A stretch of 64,000 nt of DNA. Source: Halorientalis pallida (lineage in GTDB: Archaea; Halobacteriota; Halobacteria; Halobacteriales; Haloarculaceae). Positions 27,573 through 37,400 of this stretch are shown here, piece by piece; the stretch's first letter is position 1; each line of letters begins with the position of its first letter. The notes under the pieces were generated by a model, which ran no database searches, was not told the DNA's origin, and saw only the letters and a list, made by a program, of their open reading frames with translations. The DNA is taken from assembly GCF_004118325.1 (NCBI RefSeq), contig NZ_RDFA01000005.1:124001-188000 (forward strand), read 5' to 3'. Position numbers and translations under genes: made by a program.

Positions 27573-28271
27573 ATGGAAACCGAGATCACCCACCGCCCTT
27601 CGTACGCTCACCTCGTCGTGTCGCTCGAGGTCGAGGAAACGATCCTCGCCGAACCCGGCGCGATGGTTAGCCACACGCCGTCGGTCAGCATCGAAACGTC
27701 GTCGTCGCGAGACGGACTGTTGAGTTCTGCCAAATCGATGCTAGGCGGCGAGTCGCTGTTTACCAACGAGTTCACTGCCGAGCGCGAACCCGGGACCATC
27801 ACGCTCGCTCCGCCCAAGCCCGGAGACATCCGGGAGTACACTCTCGACGACGGAACGCTCTACGCCGTCGATGGTGCGTTCCTGGCAGCGGAACCACCGA
27901 TAGACATCGATTCGGAGTTCGGCGGTCTGAAGTCGATGTTGGCCGGCGCGAGCATTACGCCACTCGCATTGACGGGATCGGGGCGCGTCTTCCTCGAGGC
28001 CTTCGGCGGCATCGAGACGGTGTCGCTCGATCACGGGGAGTCGTATATCATCGACAACGAGAACGTCGTAGCCTGGGAGGGCAGTGTCGACTTCGACGCC
28101 AGGCGCGTTGGCGACCTCAAGTCGACCCTGCTCAGCGGCGAGGGGCTCGTGATGGAGTTCACCGGACCCGGCAACGTCTGGTATCAGACCCGCGGCCTGG
28201 ACTCGTTCGTCGATACGATCGCCAGTGCGCTCCCGACCAGCGACGACAACGACGCCACAATCGAGTTCTGA
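27573..28271 (+). CDS. AIM24 family protein (TIGR00266-type)
   Basis: 232 residues. It opens METEITHRPSYAHLVVSLE and has the family pattern EPGAMVSHTPSVSIET, GGESLFTNEFTA, YAVDGAFLAAEPPIDID, TGSGRVFLEAFGGIE, YIIDNENVVAWE, and the tail PGNVWYQTRGLDSFVD. The fold is a three-fold beta prism. Bacterial and archaeal members are of unknown function; the mitochondrial namesake supports membrane organisation. It is monocistronic here. Confidence 0.93.
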   Translation: METEITHRPSYAHLVVSLEVEETILAEPGAMVSHTPSVSIETSSSRDGLLSSAKSMLGGESLFTNEFTAEREPGTITLAPPKPGDIREYTLDDGTLYAVDGAFLAAEPPIDIDSEFGGLKSMLAGASITPLALTGSGRVFLEAFGGIETVSLDHGESYIIDNENVVAWEGSVDFDARRVGDLKSTLLSGEGLVMEFTGPGNVWYQTRGLDSFVDTIASALPTSDDNDATIEF

Positions 28272-28391
28272 CACGTCGATGGCACTCCCGTAGTAGCGCC
28301 GAGTCGATGTCGAGTGATTCGGTTACTCGCCCAGTATATCGGCTTGTCGAACGGACATTCAGTTAGGTCGATGACTCGGTAGCGGGAGGGT

Positions 28392-28500
28392 CTATCTCGA
28401 TTGGGGCCTCTGCCACTTCGTGACCCCGTCGGCCGCGCCGCCGACACTCGCGAAAACGCGCACGCCGCCACCACCGCAGTCGTGGCATGCCAACGACAGT
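28392..28500 (-). pseudogene. Decayed C-terminus of a lipoprotein paralogue
   Basis: On the minus strand about 25 codons read VRVFASVGGAADGVTKWQRP and end in a stop at 28392. This matches the last residues of the Tat lipoprotein at 26235 (VRIFASVDGATGEVTRWQGP). The upstream sequence does not continue the domain, so it is the stub of a lost duplicate. Confidence 0.55.
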
Positions 28501-28653
28501 CGGGCAACTCAGGGCAACTGCGACTGTCTGAGAGGGGTGTTAGCTGTCCTGGGGCGAACGCCCTACTAGCTCCGTGCAAGAGTGGGTTTCGCACTGTTTC
28601 AGAGACAGAAACCGGTCTGGACAACTGATGACCTTCTGTGGGAATACTAGAAT

Positions 28654-28773
28654 ATGCCGACAGACAGATCCAGTTCTGGACGGAAAGATCAAGTCAAGCA
28701 ACTCGCTTTCTGGACCGCTGTCGCAATCGCTGGAGGATTCACTGTACTATTCGTTCTTCCACGATTCGTCTGA
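28654..28773 (+). CDS. Small single-TM protein (39 aa)
   Basis: ATG to TGA, 39 residues: a polar, basic start (TDRSSSGRKDQVKQ) followed by one membrane helix (LAFWTAVAIAGGFTVLFVL) and a PRFV end. This positive-inside arrangement with a clean helix is unlikely by chance. No family was recognised. Confidence 0.5.
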   Translation: MPTDRSSSGRKDQVKQLAFWTAVAIAGGFTVLFVLPRFV

Positions 28774-29066
28774 CTGAACCTCCCCTCACCTAACCGCTCC
28801 GTGGCGTCCGAAACTGACAGTCTTCGTCTTTTTCGCAAACGTTGTTCGAGTTGGTTAATACGTTGCTGCTGTTCGAGGCACGTCGAGCGTAGTGCGGCGT
28901 GCATCGGCTCGGATGGATTTGTCGTACCGCCGCCGTCGGCGTGCCTCTGGGCTTGGGTCCAGAGCTCGTCGTACGTCGATCGACGTCGAAGCATCCGGCG
29001 GAGGCTTTCCCAGTTTTCCTGTAACGCCGTCAGCTGGCTACGGAACGGTGGTATTGACCGACCCAC
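28689..29066 (-). CDS. Coiled-coil protein of unknown function
   Basis: About 125 residues from a GTG at 29066. The central part is strongly helical and protein-like: FRSQLTALQENWESLRRMLR, STYDELWTQAQRHAD, SEPMHAALRSTCLEQQQ, RINQLEQRLRKRRRL. The final 35 residues overlap the small TM gene on the other strand and look less convincing, so the true end may be earlier. It lies just after a recombinase remnant on the same strand and may be a leftover of the same element. Confidence 0.4.
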   Translation of the reverse strand: MGRSIPPFRSQLTALQENWESLRRMLRRRSTYDELWTQAQRHADGGGTTNPSEPMHAALRSTCLEQQQRINQLEQRLRKRRRLSVSDATERLGEGRFSQTNRGRTNSTVNPPAIATAVQKASCLT

Positions 29067-29133
29067 ACCACCGAGGCCGGAGGGTACATACGGCTGATGG
29101 GGTCGTTTCCGGTTTTCCGGACCGGTTCTCACG

Positions 29134-29280
29134 TTACCGGTCCACTTCGTCAAGCGCCTCGGTCGCGACGTCGCCGAGTTCACCGGCTTCGATGTGTGAA
29201 TACCGTTCCCGGACCATCTCTTCTGAGTTATCGAGGTATCGGGCTGCGACGGTGTACCCGAAGGCTCGCACATGCTTCCC
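29134..29280 (-). pseudogene. C-terminal fragment of a tyrosine recombinase
   Basis: About 45 residues (FGYTVAARYLDNSEEMVRER, then YSHIEAGELGDVATEAL) match almost residue for residue the C-terminus of the intact recombinase at 49886-51118, including the catalytic tyrosine segment. The sequence upstream (to 29540) no longer encodes the rest. It marks the edge of an older integrated element. Confidence 0.8.
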
Positions 29281-29541
29281 GAACCGCTGGTCGCGACTCC
29301 AAGGGCCGACGACGACGACCGCCGCGACGTCCCGACGCACACACAGACGCTGGCATTTCCCGGCGTCGAGACCTGGACCGGCCTGGTACGTGACGACCAT
29401 CCGCAGAGCGAACCGTCAGGTCCCTCTCTCCGACGAATTGGCGACTCCACCGGAAGGAGGGTAACAACTGGAGCGGGACCGACGCGTACGGCGGTGAGGG
29501 ACCGGCGCCAGTACGTGGGTGTCCCCAGCGTGTGGCGGCTG

Positions 29542-30210
29542 TCACTCTGCGGTAATGGCACGGAGTTTGGCCTGTAGCGTGGCGGGATCAGTGACGACGG
29601 TGTCGGCCGCTGTGAGGTCGGCCTCGGCGTTGCCGTCCCCGCGCAGTGCGATGCAGTACATGCCGGCAGCCGTCGCGGCGGTGACCCCGTGCGGGGAGTC
29701 TTCGACAGCGATAGCCCGGCCAGGAGTGACGCCCAGTTGATCGGCGGCGTGTTCGTAGATCCCGGGGTCCGGTTTCGAGGGGCCGCCGATATCGTCGGCA
29801 CCGACGACCACCTCGAAAGCGTCCTGGAGTTCGAACCGGTCGAGCACAATTTCGACCCAGGCACGCTTGGAGGCGGAGACGAGTCCGAGCGCGAGGCCGT
29901 CGGCCGCGAGAGTCTTAAGCAGGTCCTGATACCCTGGCATGAGCGTCGCCCGCTCACGATACACCTCTTCGACCCGTTCCTCGTAGAGGGTTGCGAACGT
30001 CTCGCGGTCGACGGCGAGCGAAACGCCGTCGAGCGAGCGGAGTCGGTCGTACGCGTCATCGACGCCAAGTGCACGGATGGCGTCCGGTGGTGGGGTCCCC
30101 GTCGCGACCGCACTCGGGAGAACGTGATTTCGTTCGATCTCGTACCAGGCGGCGGCCGTCTCAACAGTGACCCCGTCCATGTCGAAACAGACCGCGTCGA
30201 AGGCTGCCAT
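29542..30210 (-). CDS. HAD-superfamily phosphatase (beta-phosphoglucomutase-like)
   Basis: 222 residues from the ATG at 30210; the frame stays open upstream but the conserved fold starts here. Motif I is FDMDGVTVET (residues 8-17), motif II SAS near 112, motif III GGPSKPDPGIYEHAA near 142, and motif IV AVEDSPHGVTAA near 168. The alpha-helical cap between motifs I and II is of the beta-phosphoglucomutase type. The substrate is probably a sugar phosphate, but it cannot be read from sequence. Confidence 0.93.
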   Translation of the reverse strand: MAAFDAVCFDMDGVTVETAAAWYEIERNHVLPSAVATGTPPPDAIRALGVDDAYDRLRSLDGVSLAVDRETFATLYEERVEEVYRERATLMPGYQDLLKTLAADGLALGLVSASKRAWVEIVLDRFELQDAFEVVVGADDIGGPSKPDPGIYEHAADQLGVTPGRAIAVEDSPHGVTAATAAGMYCIALRGDGNAEADLTAADTVVTDPATLQAKLRAITAE

Positions 30211-30342
30211 CGCCTGCTCGTACGGCCCCCTTACTTGAAGCTCCGCTGATTCCGGACAGTCACGAGGTCTCCGGATGGACCATCTCGTCCAGAAGCTGCC
30301 GCCATCGGTGTTATTAATCCCACGGCACGACAGTCGGAACAC

Positions 30343-31200
30343 ATGCAGGACGGTGGCCACTGGGCCGACGAGATCCGATTCCTGAGCTACAACGTGTACT
30401 ACGCAGGCATCGAGAGCACGCCCGAGTGGTCGTGGGACAGTCGGCGCGAGTCTGTCGCGAGCACGCTCCGGTTCCACCGACCGGACGTGATCGCACTGCA
30501 GGAGGTCTGGGGGGACCAGCTCCCCGACCTCCGAGGGCGAGTCGACGGCTACGAGTGGTACGGCGAGCGCGCTGCCGGCGGTGAACATACGCCGGTGGGC
30601 TATCGCCGTGACCGATTCGAGCGTGAAGGCGCGGGTGTGTTCGCGCTCTCGGAGACGCCCGAGGAGTTGGGCTCGGTCGACTGGGGTGCCACGTACCCAC
30701 GTTTCGCCACGCACGTCCGGTTGACTGACAGGGTTACCGGGACGACGCTGCTCGTCGTCAGCACTCACCTCGATCACCAGTCCGAACACGCACGCGTGGA
30801 GGCTGCCCGACTACTCGTCGACTGGCTGACCGGCACCGACGACACCGTCGAGGACGGTTCGACGGCTCCGATAGAAGCGATCGACGCAGTCGCGCTGGCC
30901 GGTGATTTCAACTGCACACCAGGTTCGGACCCGTACGACTATCTCACGTCGGCGACGCCGCTGGCTGACGCGCGGACGGTCGCTGCCAGCCCGCATCACG
31001 GGCCAAGCGTCACCTACGCCGGGACAGCACCCGACGACCCCGACCAGGTGTCAAAGCGCATCGACCACGTGTTCGTGACTCCCACTGTAGACGTGGTCCG
31101 GACCGGCGTCTGTGCCTATACCGACGCTGACGGGCAGTACCCCTCCGACCACCTCCCCGTCGTCGCCGACCTCAACCCCGGTACGGGCGACGAATCGTGA
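30343..31200 (+). CDS. Endonuclease/exonuclease/phosphatase family protein
   Basis: 285 residues. Family motifs appear in order: LSYNVYY near 14, ALQEVWG with catalytic Glu near 51-57, VVSTHLDHQSEHAR near 141-154, LAGDFNCTPGSDPY near 189-202, and SDHLPVVADL at the end with the catalytic His. The set predicts a Mg-dependent phosphodiesterase or phosphatase. It lacks a signal peptide, so it is cytoplasmic. The exact substrate is open. Confidence 0.92.
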   Translation: MQDGGHWADEIRFLSYNVYYAGIESTPEWSWDSRRESVASTLRFHRPDVIALQEVWGDQLPDLRGRVDGYEWYGERAAGGEHTPVGYRRDRFEREGAGVFALSETPEELGSVDWGATYPRFATHVRLTDRVTGTTLLVVSTHLDHQSEHARVEAARLLVDWLTGTDDTVEDGSTAPIEAIDAVALAGDFNCTPGSDPYDYLTSATPLADARTVAASPHHGPSVTYAGTAPDDPDQVSKRIDHVFVTPTVDVVRTGVCAYTDADGQYPSDHLPVVADLNPGTGDES

Positions 31201-31246
31201 CCCGACTGTAGCTCTCTATATCGCTCGCCACATCAACACTCTAAAA

Positions 31247-31253
31247 CATATAT
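31247..31253 (+). promoter_or_regulatory. TATA-like element upstream of the MFS gene
   Basis: CATATATTT predicts a transcript start near 31276, which lies downstream of the ATG at 31269. This favours the ATG at 31329 as the real start of the transporter. Confidence 0.4.
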
Positions 31254-31328
31254 TTTTTCCGATGATTAATGTCGGCACAGTCGCTTGAACGGTGTAATGC
31301 GGGACACACGCGCTGCGGGCACAGGGTC

Positions 31329-32750
31329 ATGCAAGAGACTGGCGGGCAACTGGGTGAGGTGGTCGTGAGCGGGGGACGACTCGCCAAGCTCGGGACGCGA
31401 CTCGGGCTGGACAGCCGGGAGCGTCTCAGCTGGGCACTGTACGACTGGGCCAACTCCGCGTTCGCGACGACCATCATGGCAGCCGTGTTGCCGGTGTACT
31501 ATGCCTCCGTCGCTGGCGCGGGGTTGTCAGGCAACACCGCCTCGGTCTACTGGGGGTACACGACCGCGGCTGGACTGTTGGTGATCGCACTCGTCGCCCC
31601 GGTTCTCGGTTCGGTCGCCGACTACGTCGGGGCAAAAAAGCGGTTCCTGGCCGGGTTTCTCACGCTCGGCGTCGTGTTCACTGCAGCCCTGTTTTTCACC
31701 CGGGAGGGTGACTGGTTGTTGACGTCGTCACTGTTCGTCGTCGCCAACGTCGGCTTCGCGGGTGCGAACATCTTCTACGATTCGCTCCTGCCCCACGTCA
31801 CCGATGAAGAGGGAACTGATCGGTTGTCGGCCGCCGGCTACGCGCTGGGATATCTCGGTGGTGGCGTCCTGCTCGTACTCAACCTCGCTTGGATTCTCAG
31901 CCCGTCCACGTTCGGCATCAGCAACAATGCGAGTGCATCGCGATGGGCGATGCTGTCGGTCGCGGTCTGGTGGACCGTGTTCTCGATTCCGATCTTCCGG
32001 TATGTCGACGAGCCCGCGCCCCGAAACCGGACTGCCGAGGAGCTCGAATCCAACCCCTCGCCGATCCGTGCGGGGTTCGGGCAACTCCGGCGGACGTTCT
32101 CGGAGGTGCGCCAGTACCGCCAGCTGTTCGTATTCCTGCTGGCGTTCTGGCTCTACGCCGACGGCATCGGGACGATCATCAAGATGGCAACCGTGTACGG
32201 CGCGACCATCGGCATCGGGCAGCAGGACCTCATCGGCGCGCTCGTCCTGGTGCAGTTCCTCGGCATTCCCTTCGCTTTCGCGTTCGGGTCGCTCGGTGAC
32301 CGCATCGGTGCCAAGCGGGGCATCTTCATCGGCCTGGTCGTCTACGCGGGCGTCTCCGTCGGCGGATACTTCATCTCCGAAGCCTGGCACTTCTGGGTGC
32401 TCGCGGCCGTCGTCGCGACTGTCCAGGGTGGCACCCAGGCGCTGAGTCGCTCGCTGTACAGCACCCTCGTCCCGGCGTCGAAGTCCTCGGAGTTCTTCAG
32501 TTTCTTCAGCATCAGCTCGAAGTTCGCGGGTATCTTCGGCCCGCTTCTGTTCTCAGTCATCGGGAGCGTGACCGGGTCGAGTCGCCTGGGTATCGTTTCC
32601 CTGCTCGTGTTCTTCGTCGGCGGAATGGTCATCCTGTGGTTTGTAGACGTCGAGGAGGGTCGGCAGGCCGCACGAGACGCACAGGCCGCCGTCGACGGCG
32701 ACGGAGCCGTCTCGCGTACGGCCGCCGCCGACGGTGGATCAGGAACCTGA
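31329..32750 (+). CDS. UMF1/Atg22-type MFS transporter
   Basis: 473 residues from 31329 (20 more if 31269 is used). The signature SWALYDWANSAFATTIMAAV near residue 32 is diagnostic of the UMF1/Atg22 group. Twelve membrane segments follow, with a conserved GLLVIALVAPVLGSVADYVG and VQGGTQALSRSLYSTLVP. Yeast Atg22 exports amino acids from the vacuole; substrates in archaea are unknown. It is monocistronic. Confidence 0.92.
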   Translation: MQETGGQLGEVVVSGGRLAKLGTRLGLDSRERLSWALYDWANSAFATTIMAAVLPVYYASVAGAGLSGNTASVYWGYTTAAGLLVIALVAPVLGSVADYVGAKKRFLAGFLTLGVVFTAALFFTREGDWLLTSSLFVVANVGFAGANIFYDSLLPHVTDEEGTDRLSAAGYALGYLGGGVLLVLNLAWILSPSTFGISNNASASRWAMLSVAVWWTVFSIPIFRYVDEPAPRNRTAEELESNPSPIRAGFGQLRRTFSEVRQYRQLFVFLLAFWLYADGIGTIIKMATVYGATIGIGQQDLIGALVLVQFLGIPFAFAFGSLGDRIGAKRGIFIGLVVYAGVSVGGYFISEAWHFWVLAAVVATVQGGTQALSRSLYSTLVPASKSSEFFSFFSISSKFAGIFGPLLFSVIGSVTGSSRLGIVSLLVFFVGGMVILWFVDVEEGRQAARDAQAAVDGDGAVSRTAAADGGSGT

Positions 32751-32972
32751 TAGAGAGGGCCACAGGCTGTCCTTGTTGCTCGGTACGGGGCCATCTCCCA
32801 TCAGACCCGTGGGGTATGCGATACCGTGTGTCGACTGGCCGTCGCGGACTCAGCTCACCTGATGCCAAGCATAGATTCCAGCCACGAACAATAGCTACAC
32901 GCATATCTTCACAAATGGATAGGTATACCGGCAGAAAAGAACTATAGCTGGCGCGAGTTTAAGCGATTCCTC

Positions 32973-33881
32973 ATGGAATACACGCTCCAGCCAGACGAGA
33001 GTGTCTCGGCGGGGATCAAGCGGATCGTCGCCGGCAAAGTAGAGCGCGGTATCGACCACATCGATGATGAGATGGGGGACCACGAGTCGGTTCACGAGGT
33101 GCGAAAGCGGTGCAAGGAGGTGCGGGCCGCGTGTCGACTCGTCCGCCCGGTCCTGCCAACCTACAGCGAAGAGAACGCTCACTATCGCGACGCGGCGAGG
33201 CGTATCTCTGATATCCGTGACGCGCACGCGGCTATCGAGACCTTCGACGACCACGTCCGGCCAGCGGTCGAGGATGCCGACGCGCTCGATGCGGATACCC
33301 TCGATGGTATGCGAGAGACACTGGTCGCGCGTCGTGACGAACTCGCGGCCGAACAAGACCTCGACGCGCGGCTGGCCACCGTCAGGGACGACCTCGTCGA
33401 GGGTCGCCAGCGTGTCGACGACCTGCCGATCGCGACGAACGGCTACGACGCGGTCGCCGGCGGACTCCAGAAATCGTACAAGCGGGCGCGAAACCGGATG
33501 GTGGAGGCCTACGAAGATCCGGGGTTCGGGCGGTTCCACGAGTGGCGCAAACGAATCAAGTACCACCGGTACCACTCGCGGTTGCTTAGACGGGTCTGGG
33601 TCGGCCCAATGAAAACACGCCGAGGCGAGCTCAAGGAACTCTCGGACGTCATCGGTGACGAGAACGACCTCGCCGAATTCGGTATCATGATGCACGACGA
33701 GGACCTGTTCGCACCAGCCACTCGGGAGACTCTCGATCGGATCATCAGGGGCCGGCGCTCGGAGCTCCATCGTCGCGGTCGCCCCTTAGGCGAGCGATTG
33801 TTCGCCGAACAACCGGACCAGCTCGTCGATCGACTCGGTGTCTACTGGACGGCGACCCACGAGTACGCCCCTGACCCTTGA
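32973..33881 (+). CDS. CHAD domain protein
   Basis: 302 residues. The CHAD motif set is present: HEVRKRCKEVRAACRLVRPV near 41-60 and a second half HEWRKRIKYHRYHSRLL near 190-206, both with the conserved His and basic residues. CHAD domains bind polyphosphate and may associate with polyphosphate granules. It has no fused CYTH domain. It stands alone, though the window also holds a phosphorus-regulation region at its right end. Confidence 0.93.
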   Translation: MEYTLQPDESVSAGIKRIVAGKVERGIDHIDDEMGDHESVHEVRKRCKEVRAACRLVRPVLPTYSEENAHYRDAARRISDIRDAHAAIETFDDHVRPAVEDADALDADTLDGMRETLVARRDELAAEQDLDARLATVRDDLVEGRQRVDDLPIATNGYDAVAGGLQKSYKRARNRMVEAYEDPGFGRFHEWRKRIKYHRYHSRLLRRVWVGPMKTRRGELKELSDVIGDENDLAEFGIMMHDEDLFAPATRETLDRIIRGRRSELHRRGRPLGERLFAEQPDQLVDRLGVYWTATHEYAPDP

Positions 33882-34499
33882 GCACTGCCGCTGTCCGGTC
33901 ATGCCGATCCCGTCGATCATGTCGTCCGCGCAGCGGGATACGGACCCAGGGATGTCGGTGTGAATACCACGGTTCTTCGAGGGTTGTTTCACAGACCGCC
34001 GATTCGAACACTCACAAAACCGAAAACAGCTGGCTCACGGTCCCGCAAACTGTGGATGTTACCTGCTAGGATTCATGACAGTTTATTATTATTTCAAACC
34101 TCATGTAATCGGCGCTACCAACGCGTTTCTTTTTAGGTCTTGATGACGTTCTGGCTGGTCCAGCGTTCGTCCAGTGTACGGAGGCGAGTCGCTGTCGTCG
34201 TGTTTTCAGTGCAACCGGCACAGCGCGTGTCTCCTACCACCGACATTAGGTTAGTATGACAGAATCGCCTGGTACAGCGGTGTGCAACAATTCACTATCG
34301 TTCTGAGTCTCCTGCGACGGACCAACTGCTACGGACGATGGTGTCGGTGTTGCCCCATTGTCACTTGTTGTCGAGTGGGGAGGGAAAGACAAAATCGTCA
34401 ATCCTGTAGCTGACATGGTAAAAAACCCCACTGGGGACATTGCTCCATTTAATCCGGACTGACACACTCTTCGAACATTTATCCGAACGTCACGCGAAC
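33882..34499. other. Intergenic region upstream of the histidine kinase
   Basis: No gene, RNA or repeat was recognised in about 620 bp. It is more AT-rich than its surroundings (for example TTTATTATTATTTC near 34081). The only long frames are antisense shadows. Confidence 0.4.
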
Positions 34500-37400
34500 A
34501 TGAATTCGACGATGGACGACGTCCCTTACGAATCAATCGTTGAACAGAGCAACGACGGTATCCTCGTTGCTCAAAACGGCGAAATCGTCTACGCGAACGA
34601 GCGATTGCAGGAACTGACAGGATACGCCGAGGCAACACTCGTGGGCGCACCGAAGACAATGCTGGTCACAGACGACGATGCAGCATTGGTTGAGCAGTAC
34701 CACGGTGCCCGGACGAACGACGAAGACGCTCCGGCTCAGTACGAGGTCACCTTCGAAACTAGGTCCGGTGACCGGATTCCGGTTGGGCTCTCCGTGAATA
34801 AGATATCTCGTGGCGGGGAACCAGCAATCGTCGCATTCTGTCGTGAGATCACCAATCAAAAGGAACGAGAAGCGACTCTGGACGACCTCAGACGGGAGTA
34901 CGAATCAGTCTTTGATCACGTACAGGACCCACTCTTTTTGCTCGATGTCGACGAAAACGGTACTGTTCGCTTCCAGCGGTTCAACGACCGCGAGGAAGCA
35001 TTTACCGGCAGATCCACTGAGGAAGTCCGCGGGAAGACGCCGACCGAGGTATTCGGCGACGAAACCGGGTTGGAACTGGCGGCCAACTACAGGGAGTGCA
35101 TCGAACGCCAGGAGACACTTGTCTACGAGGAGGAACTCGACCTCACCGACGAGACGACTATCTGGCAGATCAAGTTGACGCCGATCGTCGTTGACGGGAC
35201 AGTCGAGCGCATCGTCGGGTCCGGACGTGAGATTACCGAACTCAAAAACCGAGAACGAGAACTCGAACAGGCCAAAACACGGCTCCAAGCGTTGCTCGAC
35301 GAGGCTCCGGACGCCATTGCTATTCACGACGCGGACGGAGATATTCTGGATATCAACGATCAAAACGTCGAGAATCTCGGATACACCCGCGACGAACTGC
35401 TCGAAATGAACGTCACGGACTTCGAGGTCGAACTCGACCAGGAAACGGCACAGGAGACGTGGGCAGGAATGGACATCGGAGAGACACTCAAAGTTGAAAG
35501 AACACACCAGCGCAGGGACGGTTCGACATTTCCGACCGAGCTCTGGGTGTCGAAAATCGAAGTCCTGGGCGAGCCACAATATCTCGCGCTCGGGCGAGAC
35601 GTTACAGAGCGCAAGGAACGGGAAAGAGAGCTCTCCCGGTTCCGGGCCTTTGTCGAGAACACCTCTGACGTGATTACAACGATCAGTGGTGATGGGACAG
35701 TCGAATATGTAAGCCCAGCGTCCAGTCGCGTCTCGGGGCATGAACCCGAGGAGCTGATCGGAGCGAAGGTACTCGAACACGTGCATCCAGCTGATCGAGA
35801 GGCGATATCCGAGCAGTTGGCAGAGTTGACGGCTACGCCAGACTCCCGTGCGACGGCCGAGTACCGGTTTCGGCACGACGACGGGTCGTGGATGTGGGTT
35901 GAATCGACGGGAGTTAACCGACTTGGGGATCCCAAAATCGAAGGGCTCGTTCTAGTCAGTCGAGACATCACCGAGCGCAAACAGTACGAGGAGCGCCTCG
36001 ACCGGCTGCACGACGCGACGCGTGCTCTCGTGCAGGCCGACACACATGCGTCCATCGCGGAGATCGCAGTCGAGACTGCCCGTGACACCCTCGACCTGCC
36101 GATCACCGGGCTCTGGCTGCACGACGAGACCGAGAACATCCTCAGGCCGACGGCTGTAACTGATGCGGGGCGCGACCTCCTGGGCGAGCCGCCGGTCTTC
36201 GACCCCGGTACCAATCTCTCCTGGGAGGCATTCCAGGCACAGGAGGTCAAAATGTTCGACGATGTCGCGTCACAGCCGGGGCGGCACAATCCCGAGACGC
36301 CGCTCCGGAGTGAGATTATCTTGCCGCTGGGCGAACACGGTGTTATGAATATCGGAGCGACCGAGCGTGCGACATTCGACGAGACGGATCGCTCACTAGC
36401 GCACATACTGGCGGCAAATGTGGAGGCGGCACTGACACGCGCGGACCAGCGACAGGAGCTAGCGCGGCAAACCGAGCGGTTAGATCTGGCACTGGAGGGT
36501 GGCCAAATGGGTGTCTGGGACTGGAACGTCCAGACGGACGAGGTTACGTTCGACGAGCGCTGGGCAGAGATGCTGGGCCATTCGCTAAACGAGATCGAAC
36601 CCCATCTGAATGCGTGGGAAAAGCGCGCTCATCCCGAGGACTTACCTGACGCAGAAGCCGCGCTCGAAGCGCACTTTGCAGGTGAAACAGATTACTACAA
36701 ATGCGACCATCGAATGCAGACAAAGTCCGGTGACTGGATCTGGGTGAGAGACACCGGGGAGGTCGTCGAGCGTGGCGACGATGGTGACCCCGTTCGTGCC
36801 GTCGGTACCCACCTTGACATCACCGAGCGCAAGCGGCGAGAGCAAGAACTCAAAGAGAGCAAAGGACAGATTGCAGAACAGAATAACGCCCTAGAATCGT
36901 TCACCGACATAGTAACTGATGCCGAGCGAACAGTCGACCAGCAGATAACTGACCTGCTCGATCTGGGAGCGTCGTATCTCGATCTCGATATCGGAATCCT
37001 CTCGGAGATCGACGGCGTCGAGTACATGGTCCGGAACGTCGTCGACCCCGCTGAAGCTATCGAACCCGGGGATACGTTCGATCTCACAGACACGTACTGT
37101 TCGCTGGTCTATGATGCGGACGGGCCAGTCTCGTTTCACAGTGCAGTTGATGCTGGTGTCAAAGACCATCCAGCGTACCGGGAGCAGGGAATCGAGTCCT
37201 ACATCGGGGTTCCCGTTTTCGTCGATGACCACCGGTATGGAACCCTGAATTTCTCGCGTCCCGAGTCTCGTAAAGCACCAATCACGGACGCTGAAGAGTC
37301 GTTCGTGCGGATTATGGCGCAGTGGGTCGGGACAGAGCTTACACGCCAACAACGCCAGGAGGAACTCGAGCGGACCAGCCAGTTCCTGCAGGACTCACAG

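Noticed and set aside
28689-30164. 491-residue minus-strand open frame
   Set aside because: Most of it is Ser/Arg/Pro-rich antisense to the HAD gene; only the terminal coiled-coil part and the recombinase fragment (other frame) look protein-like.
33882-34499. AT-rich region examined for a tRNA or other RNA gene
   Set aside because: No cloverleaf, CCA end or conserved loop was recognisable; a covariance search would be needed to exclude it.
35360-36406. 348-residue minus-strand frame in the histidine kinase
   Set aside because: Ser/Arg-rich shadow of the intact plus-strand kinase.
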